Shown here piece after piece: positions 52,319 to 59,190 of a DNA stretch of 64,000 nt. The position numbers were made by a program, and so were the translations under genes. The DNA lies in the NCBI GenBank assembly GCA_035697145.1, contig DASSDL010000080.1, forward strand, positions 35,497 to 99,496, given 5' to 3'. Every line of letters begins with the position of its first letter. Positions within the stretch are counted from its first letter, which is position 1. The notes under the pieces are model-generated. The model was not told where the DNA came from. It made no database searches and worked only from the letters and a program-made list of their open reading frames with translations. This DNA is from DASQUK01 sp035697145 (GTDB taxonomy: Bacteria > Actinomycetota > Acidimicrobiia > Acidimicrobiales > VFJN01).

Positions 52319-53926
52319 ATGACAGGTATGGCATGGCAGACTCGACAAGCTATGCCGCTCGACGTCCCGACCGTGTCCTACGCCCTGCCGGTCGGCGTCG
52401 ATCCTCCCGGCCTGCTGACCTATTTGGACAAGCGCTTCCCGGTGATCGCCGAACCGGGGGCCAGCCGCTCGTACACCGTGCTCGACACCGCCGACCGCCG
52501 CCTTCGGGCCGCCGGTGTCGATCTCGACCTCGAGTCGGGCCGTGGCGGGCCACGCTTGGTGCTTCGGGAACCGGGCGGTCGGGCGCCTCTCGTTGCCGAG
52601 GTGCGACGCCCCCGCCGAAATCGCTACCTGCTGCGTGACCTGCCCGCCGGCCCGCTGCGCGAGCGGCTGGCACCGATCGTCGAGATGCGCGCGCTGTTGC
52701 TATTGGCGAACGTCCAGGTCCGGGCCCAACTGGTGCGTGTGCTCAATGCCGACGACAAGACCGTGGTCCGCGTCTCGCTGGCCAGCCCGGTGGCGATGAT
52801 GGGCAGCGGCGAGCCGGGGACTGTGCCGCTCACACCCCGCGTGGATGTCAGCGGGGTGCTCGGCTACCCCAAGCCGCTGGACCGGGTCACGGCGGCGGTG
52901 CGGCGGGGCCCGAAGGGGGGTCTGGCCGACGCCCCGATCAGCCTGGCCGACGAGGCCATCGCCGCGGTGGGCGGCGACCCCGAGGGGATCCGTTCCAAGG
53001 TTCGAGTCGACATGCGCCCCGATCAGCGCACCGACCGGGCGGCGGTGGCGGTGCTGTGCGACCTGGCGAGGATGGTCGGGGCCAACCTGCCGGGAACGCT
53101 CGCCGACCTCGACACCGAGTTCCTCCACGACCTGCGCGTGGCGGTGCGGCGTAGCCGCTCGGTGCTGCGCGAGCTCAAGGGTGCCTTCCCGCCCGAACCG
53201 CTGGCCGCCCAGCGCGACGCGCTCCGCTGGATACAGGCGGTCACGGGCCCCACCCGTGACCTCGACGTCCAGCTCTTGGACTGGGACCACCTGGTGTCGG
53301 GCATCCCGGTCGAGCGGCACGCGGCGCTGGTGCCCGTCCGAGCGATGCTGGTCAGGCATCGGGCGGCCGCCTTCCGGGCGCTGCGCCGTGAGCTGCGGGG
53401 ACCCGCCTACCGGCAGGCCTGGGACGGCTACCGGGCGTTCCTGGCGGGCGACCTGGGCCCGGCTCGCGACCGTCCGGACGCCAAGCAACCGATCGTCGAG
53501 GTGGCCGGCCGCCGCATCCGCAAGGTCTACCAGCGAATGCTGGCCATGGGCGCCGCCATCGACGCCACGAGCCCAGCAGCGCACCTCCACGAGCTGCGCA
53601 AGCGCGGCAAGGAGCTGCGCTACCTGCTGGAGCTGTTCGGAGGGCTGTGGCCGCGTAGCGTCGTCAAGCCCATGGTGCGGTCGCTGAAGGAGCTGCAGGA
53701 CGTGCTCGGCATCCACCAGGACCGGGAGGTCCAGGCCTCCTATCTGCGGGGGCTGGCGGGCGAGCTGGCGAGCAGTACCGGTGGGCCGGCGGCCCTGCTG
53801 GCCCTGGGTGTCCTGGTGGATCGGCTCGACGCCGAGCAACACGATGCCCGCGAGGCCTTCGCCGAACGCTTCGCCGCCTTCGCGGCCGCCGACCAGCAAG
53901 CGTTGGTCGCCAAGGTGTTTTCGTGA
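52319..53926 (+). CDS. CYTH-like/CHAD domain protein (polyphosphate-binding)
   Basis: A 535-residue protein. The N-terminal part (about 15-220) is a diverged CYTH-like region with SYTVLDTADRRLRAAGVDLD, where the charged tunnel residues of active CYTH triphosphatases look poorly kept. Residues about 255-530 form a CHAD domain: FLHDLRVAVRRSRSVLRELK, AVTGPTRDLDVQLLDW, LHELRKRGKELRYLLELFGG and ELQDVLGIHQDREV, rich in the conserved His, Arg and Lys that bind polyphosphate. CHAD proteins (phosins) coat polyphosphate granules in other bacteria. The stop overlaps the ParA-like gene (GTGA). The exact start is uncertain; ATGs at 52328 and 52352 are alternatives. Confidence 0.88.
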   Translation: MTGMAWQTRQAMPLDVPTVSYALPVGVDPPGLLTYLDKRFPVIAEPGASRSYTVLDTADRRLRAAGVDLDLESGRGGPRLVLREPGGRAPLVAEVRRPRRNRYLLRDLPAGPLRERLAPIVEMRALLLLANVQVRAQLVRVLNADDKTVVRVSLASPVAMMGSGEPGTVPLTPRVDVSGVLGYPKPLDRVTAAVRRGPKGGLADAPISLADEAIAAVGGDPEGIRSKVRVDMRPDQRTDRAAVAVLCDLARMVGANLPGTLADLDTEFLHDLRVAVRRSRSVLRELKGAFPPEPLAAQRDALRWIQAVTGPTRDLDVQLLDWDHLVSGIPVERHAALVPVRAMLVRHRAAAFRALRRELRGPAYRQAWDGYRAFLAGDLGPARDRPDAKQPIVEVAGRRIRKVYQRMLAMGAAIDATSPAAHLHELRKRGKELRYLLELFGGLWPRSVVKPMVRSLKELQDVLGIHQDREVQASYLRGLAGELASSTGGPAALLALGVLVDRLDAEQHDAREAFAERFAAFAAADQQALVAKVFS

Positions 53927-54672
53927 AGGTCGTCGCCACCTACAACATCAAGGGGGGTGTGGGAAAGACATCGGCCGCCGTCAACCTCGCGGCACTGGCC
54001 GCCCAGGACGGGCTGCGCACGTTGCTGTGGGACCTCGACCCGCAGGGGGCGGCGTCGTTCCTCTTCCGGGTGAGACCGAAGGTCAAGGGCGGCGGCGGCA
54101 GGCTCGTCCGCGGCCGTAGCGACGTGGTCGACCTGCTGCGGGGCACCGACGTCGAGGGCCTCGACCTGCTCCCTGCCGACTTCTCGTACCGCCACATGGA
54201 CCTGGCCCTCGATGCCACCGGCAAGCCGACCCGACGGCTCCGGAAGGTCATTGCCCCGCTGGCCGACCACTACGACCTGGCGATGCTGGATTGTCCGCCG
54301 TCGATCTCCCTGGTGTCCGAGAGCGTGTTCGACGCCGCCGACACCCTGCTCGTGCCCCTCATCCCCTCCACGCTCACGGTGCGCACCTTCGCCCAGCTGG
54401 CTGATTTCGTGGCCGGCGAGGTCGACCGGCGGCCCCAGATCGTCGCCTTCTTCTCGATGGTCGACGGCCGCAAGCGCCTGCACCGGGACGTCGTTGCCAC
54501 GCTGCCCGCCACCAACCCCGACGAGGTGGTCCAGAGCTCCATCCCCGCCGCGACCGAGGTCGAGCTCATGGGTGTGGAGCGCGCGCCGGTGGTGCTCAGC
54601 GCCCCCCACAGCCGGGCCGCCCGCGCCTACCGGTCGCTCTGGGACGAGGTGCGACCCCGCCTCGGCATATGA
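53923..54672 (+). CDS. ParA/MinD-like ATPase coupled to the CHAD protein
   Basis: A 249-residue ParA-family ATPase. The deviant Walker A KGGVGKTS has the signature Lys10 and Lys15. Walker A' is LLWDLDPQG, and Walker B is LAMLDCPPS. It starts at the first strand with no DNA-binding N-terminal domain, like cargo-positioning ParA proteins. No parB or parS-like element is adjacent, so it is unlikely to be the chromosome partition ParA. The four-base GTGA overlap with the CHAD gene points to a joint function, perhaps placing polyphosphate granules. Confidence 0.88.
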   Translation: MKVVATYNIKGGVGKTSAAVNLAALAAQDGLRTLLWDLDPQGAASFLFRVRPKVKGGGGRLVRGRSDVVDLLRGTDVEGLDLLPADFSYRHMDLALDATGKPTRRLRKVIAPLADHYDLAMLDCPPSISLVSESVFDAADTLLVPLIPSTLTVRTFAQLADFVAGEVDRRPQIVAFFSMVDGRKRLHRDVVATLPATNPDEVVQSSIPAATEVELMGVERAPVVLSAPHSRAARAYRSLWDEVRPRLGI

Positions 54673-54681
54673 GGCAGCCGG

Positions 54682-55077
54682 CTACTCGGCCCGGTCGAGG
54701 TCGAGGGCGGCCGAGTTCAGGCAGTAGCGGAGGCCGCTGGGCTGCGGCCCGTCCTCGAAGACGTGCCCGAGATGGGAGCCGCAGCGGGAGCAGCGGACCT
54801 CGGTGCGGATCATGCCGTGGCTGGTGTCGGTGACGGTCTCGACCGCGTCGCTGTTCAGCGGTTCCCAGAAGCTGGGCCACCCCGTGCCCGAGTCGTACTT
54901 GGTGTCCGACGAGAACAGCGCCTGGCCGCAGGCCACGCAGCGGTAGGTGCCGTCGCCCTTCTCGTCCCAGTAGATCCCGGTGAAGGCCCGCTCGGTGCCA
55001 CCGCGCCGGGCCACCTCGAACTGCAAGGGATCGAGTCGCTGGCGCCACTCCTCGTCGCTGGTCGGCAGGTCGGACAC
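54682..55077 (-). CDS. msrB: Peptide-methionine (R)-S-oxide reductase
   Basis: A 131-residue MsrB repairing methionine-R-sulfoxide in proteins. The structural zinc cysteines are Cys47/Cys50 in YRCVACG and Cys96/Cys99 in VRCSRCG. The catalytic cysteine is Cys119 in LRYCLNSAAL. DSGTGWPSFWEPL and SHLGHVFEDGP are diagnostic. GTG at 55077 gives the usual MSDLPTSDEEWRQRL start; a TTG at 55095 would add six residues. It lies just downstream of the J-domain gene on the same strand. Confidence 0.95.
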   Translation of the reverse strand: MSDLPTSDEEWRQRLDPLQFEVARRGGTERAFTGIYWDEKGDGTYRCVACGQALFSSDTKYDSGTGWPSFWEPLNSDAVETVTDTSHGMIRTEVRCSRCGSHLGHVFEDGPQPSGLRYCLNSAALDLDRAE

Positions 55078-55087
55078 CGCGAAAACT

Positions 55088-55651
55088 CTAACCAAGCATC
55101 TCCGCCAGGCGGCGCGCGTAGGGCTCGGGGGACAGGCTCGCGGCGCGCTCCAGCGACTCCAGGGCGAAGACCACCTCGGTGCCGTGGCCGCGGCCCTGCA
55201 GGGTCACGAGCAGCGAGCACGTCTCGCCGGAGCGGTGCACGACGACCTCGAAGATGCCGCAGCTGCGGTCGACGTAGCTGACCGAACCGATCCCGTGGCC
55301 GGCTTCGAGCAGCAGGGCGAATGCCTCCGGCGGCGGGGCGGCCAGCAGCACCGTGTCCTCGCCGACGACCGCGGTTCCGATCCTGGGTGGCGGAGGCGGA
55401 GGAGGCGGAGGAGGTGGGGCCGGCGGGCGCGGGGCACCGGTGGGCGCGGCTCCGGTCCCCACCGGCGATCCCTGCCGTCGTGCGCGGCTCAGGACCGCGT
55501 AGGCCTCGTTCAGCCGGACGGCCGCCCGGGTGGTCCCACCCGCCCGGTCGGGATGCGCGGCGCGGATGAGGCGGCGGTAGGAAGCCCGCACGGCCTCCCA
55601 GCCGTCGCCCTCCGCCACCTCGAGCACCGTGTGGGCCTCGTGGACGTCCAT
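55088..55651 (-). CDS. J-domain protein with polyproline linker
   Basis: A 187-residue protein with an N-terminal J domain (about 3-62): ASYRRLIRAAHPDRAGG includes the HPD triad at 33-35 needed to stimulate DnaK, and LNEAYAVLSRARR is helix III/IV. A run of about eleven prolines follows. The C-terminal domain of about 95 residues (VGEDTVLLAAPPPEAFALLL, RSCGIFEVVVHRSGETCSL) is unrecognised and may bind a client. It is not a canonical DnaJ: no zinc centre. ATG at 55651. Confidence 0.85.
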   Translation of the reverse strand: MDVHEAHTVLEVAEGDGWEAVRASYRRLIRAAHPDRAGGTTRAAVRLNEAYAVLSRARRQGSPVGTGAAPTGAPRPPAPPPPPPPPPPPRIGTAVVGEDTVLLAAPPPEAFALLLEAGHGIGSVSYVDRSCGIFEVVVHRSGETCSLLVTLQGRGHGTEVVFALESLERAASLSPEPYARRLAEMLG

Positions 55652-55656
55652 GGGGC

Positions 55657-57051
55657 TCAGGCGGGTTCCAGGAACGCCGCCATCAGGGCCTGGTAGCTGG
55701 CGGGGTCGTGGCTGCCGGCGTGCTCCCGGGCGGCGTGCATGGCCAGCTGCGGCATGCCGACGTCGACGGTGGTGATGCCGAGGCGCGCGGCCGTGACGGG
55801 CCCGATCGTCGACCCGCAGGGCAGGTCGCTGCGCATGGCGAACGCTTGCAGCGGAACCTTGGCCTGCTCGGCCGCGAGCGCCACCAGGGCACTGCCCGGG
55901 GCATCGGTGGCGTAGCGGACGTTGGCGTTGACCTTGACCGCCGGGCCGCCGTTGAGCGCCACCTCGTGCTGCGGATCGTGGCGATCGGCATAGTTGGGGT
56001 GGGTGGCGTGCGCCATGTCGGCCGACAGGCACGCCGAGCGCGCCAACGCTCGGTGCAAGCTGTCGCGGTCGCCACCCCGGGCCGACACGATGCGCTCGAG
56101 CACGCTCGGCAGCAGCGACGACGCCGCCCCCCGATCGGAGGTCGACCCGATCTCCTCGTGGTCGAACAGGCAGACGACCCGTGCCGGCCCGTCGCCCTCG
56201 ACGCCCGTCGATTCCGACACGTCGCACAGCGACTCGACCGCCGCCCAGCACGAGGCCAGGTTGTCGAGGCGCGCCGAGCCGATCAGCTCGTTGTCCCGCC
56301 CGACCAGCGTCCCGGGCGCCAGGTCGTGGAGCATCAGGTCCCACGAGAGCACGTCGTCGGCGTCGACGCCCAGCTCCTCGGCCACGAACGCCCGGAATTC
56401 GCCCTCCACCGGGGCGGAGCCCGAGGCGACGCCCCAGATCGGGGAGAGATGATGCTGGGCGTCGACGATCAGGCCCTTGTGGGTCACGTCGCGGTCCAGG
56501 TGGATCGCAAGCTGGGGGATGCAGCACACGGGCCGGTCGACCCGCAACAGGCGAAGCGTGGCGCCGGCACCGTCGCTCCGGATCGCGACCCGGCCCGACA
56601 GGCCCAGGTCGCGGTCGAGCCAGCTGTTGAGCAGCACGCCCCCGTAGGCCTCGACGCCGAGCTGCCGGGCACCCGCTCGCACCACGTCGGGTTGCGGCTT
56701 GACCCGCAGGTTGGGGCTGTCGGTGTGGGCGCCGACGATGCGGAAGCCGGCGTGGGGCTGGTGCTCGGCCGGCAACGACCAGGCGATGAGGCTGCCGCCA
56801 CGGACGACGAACCAGCACCCGGGCTCGCCGGGCCAGACCGCGTCCTCGGCCAGCTGCGTGAACCCGGCCTCGCCGAGCATCGCGGCAGCGGTGGTGCAGG
56901 CGTGATACGGGGACGGGGAGGCATCGCAGTAGCCCAGCAGTCGCCGGACGGCGTCGAGCTCGGGAGGAAGGGGGTCGGGGCGTGACGAGTCGGCGGGTGG
57001 GGCCACAAGCGGACGATGGTAGGGCCTGCGGGGGACGAGACCCGAGGTCAT
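55657..57051 (-). CDS. M18-family aminopeptidase
   Basis: A 464-residue zinc aminopeptidase of the M18 (aspartyl aminopeptidase/ApeB) family. Di-zinc ligands are visible in GAHTDSPNLRVKP, SARLDNLASCWAA and LFDHEEIGSTSDRGA (the EE catalytic pair), with a late histidine in VGMPQLAMHAARE. SPYHACTTAAAMLGEAGF is the typical N-terminal helix. The ATG at 57051 lies in a repeated GGAACCNATGACCTC motif; an ATG four codons upstream is possible. The start is divergent from the GT2 gene. Confidence 0.92.
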   Translation of the reverse strand: MTSGLVPRRPYHRPLVAPPADSSRPDPLPPELDAVRRLLGYCDASPSPYHACTTAAAMLGEAGFTQLAEDAVWPGEPGCWFVVRGGSLIAWSLPAEHQPHAGFRIVGAHTDSPNLRVKPQPDVVRAGARQLGVEAYGGVLLNSWLDRDLGLSGRVAIRSDGAGATLRLLRVDRPVCCIPQLAIHLDRDVTHKGLIVDAQHHLSPIWGVASGSAPVEGEFRAFVAEELGVDADDVLSWDLMLHDLAPGTLVGRDNELIGSARLDNLASCWAAVESLCDVSESTGVEGDGPARVVCLFDHEEIGSTSDRGAASSLLPSVLERIVSARGGDRDSLHRALARSACLSADMAHATHPNYADRHDPQHEVALNGGPAVKVNANVRYATDAPGSALVALAAEQAKVPLQAFAMRSDLPCGSTIGPVTAARLGITTVDVGMPQLAMHAAREHAGSHDPASYQALMAAFLEPA

Positions 57052-57137
57052 GGGTTCCGCCATTCCCACGCCGAGGCAATAGGTTCCGCCCTGGGAACCA
57101 ATGACCTCAGGCTCACAACCGTGGAACCTATGACCTC
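57044..57137. repeat. Four copies of a 15-bp motif at divergent starts
   Basis: GAGGTCATNGGTTCC occurs as GAGGTCATGGGTTCC (57044-57058), GAGGCAATAGGTTCC (57073-57087, two mismatches), and on the other strand at 57094-57108 (GGAACCAATGACCTC) and 57123-57137 (GGAACCTATGACCTC). The outer copies contain the ATGs of the M18 peptidase and the GT2, both beginning MTSG. Two copies face each way. The role is unknown; an operator array or -10 (TAGGTT) duplication is possible. Confidence 0.6.
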
Positions 57138-58059
57138 GGGCGCGGATGCCGTGCACGATCCGGCCGTGGTCACCGCCCCCACGCCCGCCCGGGCCCCGCC
57201 GGCCCTCGATCTCGTGATCGTCCACCGCCGGAGACCAACGGCGGCGGCGCGCACCGCCGGACTGTTCCTCGACCAGGGCGTGCCGGTGCGGGTGCTCGTG
57301 GTGGACAACGGGTCGTCGGAGACCGATGTGGCGCGCCTACGCGTGTCGCTACCCCAAGGCGTCGACGTGTTGGAGCTGGGCGACAACACCGGGTTCGGAC
57401 CCGGCGCCAACGCCGGGTTCCGCTGGTTCCTGAGCCACGATCCGGCCCCCTGGCTGGGGGTGGCGCCCCACGATGCCGAGCCGCAGCCCGGCTGCCTGGG
57501 CCGGCTGCTAGACGAGGTGGGCGCCCGACCCCGGGCCGGACTGGCGTCGGCCGACGTGGGCGACGGCCTCACCCCGGTGCTCGACCCCTACTTCGGGGCC
57601 ATCCCGGCCGAGGCCACGGTCGCCGACGGCTGGGAGCCCGCCGGCTACGCCCATGGCACGCTGATGGTCGCCCGACGCCAGTGCCTCGAGGACGTGGGCC
57701 TCTTCGACGAGCGCTACTTCGCCTACTGCGAGGAAGCCGAGCTGGCCTTGCGGGCCCGGGAGCGGGGCTGGGAGGTCGGCGTGGTGCGAGGCGCCGAGGT
57801 GCGCAACCAGGACGTCGGGTCCAACGCCGACGTCGTCGACTACCTGCAGCTCCGCAACACGCTGCTCATGGTGCGGGAGCACTCGGGCCGCTATCACGCC
57901 ACCATCCGCCTGGTCATCGCCCTGTGGCAGCTGGGCGTCGGCCTGGCCGTCCCCGCCCGGCGGGGTCCCTACTGGTCGCCGCGGGCGCGGCTGCGTGCCA
58001 TCGTCGACCACCTGCGCCGGCGCTACGGCCCGCCGCCGGCGGGGCTGCTGGCCCCTTAG
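57130..58059 (+). CDS. Family 2 glycosyltransferase
   Basis: A 309-residue GT-A glycosyltransferase like rhamnosyltransferases of the WbbL type. VRVLVVDNGSSETDV is the nucleotide-binding strand, DNTGFGPGANAGFRWFL follows, and the catalytic-base region is DERYFAYCEEAELALRARERGW. The canonical DxD appears as HDAEPQPG, so metal binding is weaker than usual. A C-terminal amphipathic/hydrophobic stretch (IRLVIALWQLGVGLAV) may associate with membrane. It starts in the last of four repeat motifs. A role in envelope glycan assembly with the nearby AftD-like and GT4 genes is inferred. Confidence 0.88.
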   Translation: MTSGADAVHDPAVVTAPTPARAPPALDLVIVHRRRPTAAARTAGLFLDQGVPVRVLVVDNGSSETDVARLRVSLPQGVDVLELGDNTGFGPGANAGFRWFLSHDPAPWLGVAPHDAEPQPGCLGRLLDEVGARPRAGLASADVGDGLTPVLDPYFGAIPAEATVADGWEPAGYAHGTLMVARRQCLEDVGLFDERYFAYCEEAELALRARERGWEVGVVRGAEVRNQDVGSNADVVDYLQLRNTLLMVREHSGRYHATIRLVIALWQLGVGLAVPARRGPYWSPRARLRAIVDHLRRRYGPPPAGLLAP

Positions 58060-58083
58060 AGCGCCTACGAAGAAAGCGGAATG

Positions 58084-58479
58084 CTACTTGCTCTTTAGAT
58101 TCAACGCCGCGGCTTCACGAATGAGGTTCTTCAGTGCATCTTCGTTGATATCGTCATGTTCTTTGATGTCGATGGCACGCCTGACCTTCCCGTCAAGGCT
58201 GGAGTTGAATAGACCTGAAGGATCGTTCAAAGCAGCACCCTTGAAGAATGTCAGCTTGACCATGTTCTTGTAGGTCTCACCAGTACAGATATCCCCGTTG
58301 TGGGACCAGACCGGTGTTCCGGGGTTCGTGGGTTTCACCCACTTCCACTCCTCGACGATGTCGGGGTCGGCTTCCTTGATGATTCCTCGCACTTTGCTGA
58401 GCATCTTGCCGCGCCAGTCGGCCAGCTCCCGAATCCTCTTGTCTAACAGTTTGGAAGCATTCGTCGTGTCATTTGCCAT
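58084..58479 (-). CDS. DUF1801 domain protein, low G+C
   Basis: A 131-residue DUF1801/YdhG-type protein: ELADWRGKMLSKVRGIIKEA, VEEWKWVKPTNPGTPVWSHNG, VKLTFFKGAAL and the C-terminal KNLIREAAALN. The fold resembles a small iron-chaperone-like group, function unknown. The base composition is near 48% G+C (29 of 60 in one counted line) against about 70% around it, and it uses AT-rich codons, so it was probably acquired recently. It converges on the GT2 gene and is not part of the neighbouring operon. Confidence 0.85.
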   Translation of the reverse strand: MANDTTNASKLLDKRIRELADWRGKMLSKVRGIIKEADPDIVEEWKWVKPTNPGTPVWSHNGDICTGETYKNMVKLTFFKGAALNDPSGLFNSSLDGKVRRAIDIKEHDDINEDALKNLIREAAALNLKSK

Positions 58480-58518
58480 TTGGATTCCCTACGCAGTTGA
58501 ACGCAGCTCAGGTTACGC

Positions 58519-59190
58519 TCACGTCGGGAGCGTCGGGCGCACGACCCGGCGCTGCAGCCGGCCACGGGCGTCCTCGAATCCCGGCAGCGGCGCCTGCAGG
58601 CTCAGTCCCAGCTCGGCGACCCTGGCCCCGACCAGGTCCTCGACAGTGGCCCAGTCGGTGGCGCGGGGACCGTCGATACCACGGTTGTAGGGCTGGTCGA
58701 AGACGATGACGTAGGCGCCCGTCTCGCGTAGGGCGACGACGTTGTGGGGAGCATCCTCCACGTAGCAGTCGGCCTCCACCTGGGGCTTGGCGCCCAGGAA
58801 GCACAGGTCGCGGTAGGGGATGTTCGTGGCGTCGAGCCAGTCCACGGTGTCGGCCACTGCGGTGGCGTGGCCCCAGTTGACGTACAGGCGGTGCGTGATG
58901 ATGCGAATCCAGATGCCGGCGTCGGACAGCCTCCAGAGCACCTCGGCCACACCCTCGAAGGCCGGCATGGTCCGGAAGATCCGGTGCTCCAGGACCGCCG
59001 CCTGGTGGATCCGCTCGAACTCGGTGGGGGACAGGCCCCACTCGCGGAAGTCCCAGGAACGTTCGAGGGGGAGCGATTCGGGATCGACCTGCCGGTGCCG
59101 GGCGACGATGTCGCGCAGGGCGCCGGTGTAGTCGCCGCACACGCCGTCGAGGTCGACGCCGAAGATGAAACTGCTGTCAGTGGCCGTCAT
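58519..59190 (-). CDS. HAD-family 5'-nucleotidase-like phosphatase
   Basis: A 223-residue HAD protein of the NT5C (deoxyribonucleotidase, PF06941) type. Motif I is FGVDLDGVCGDY with the nucleophile Asp, motif II is IRIITHRLY, and motif IV is CYVEDAPHNV. It would dephosphorylate a (deoxy)nucleotide or a related phosphate. Its ATG overlaps the stop of the AftD-like gene by four bases (ATGA), an unusual neighbour; a role on a pentose-phosphate lipid intermediate is possible but speculative. Confidence 0.85.
   Translation of the reverse strand: MTATDSSFIFGVDLDGVCGDYTGALRDIVARHRQVDPESLPLERSWDFREWGLSPTEFERIHQAAVLEHRIFRTMPAFEGVAEVLWRLSDAGIWIRIITHRLYVNWGHATAVADTVDWLDATNIPYRDLCFLGAKPQVEADCYVEDAPHNVVALRETGAYVIVFDQPYNRGIDGPRATDWATVEDLVGARVAELGLSLQAPLPGFEDARGRLQRRVVRPTLPT

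Noticed and set aside
53923..54672. Chromosome or plasmid partition ParA
   Set aside because: No parB, parS-like repeats or origin genes nearby; it is coupled to a CHAD gene instead.
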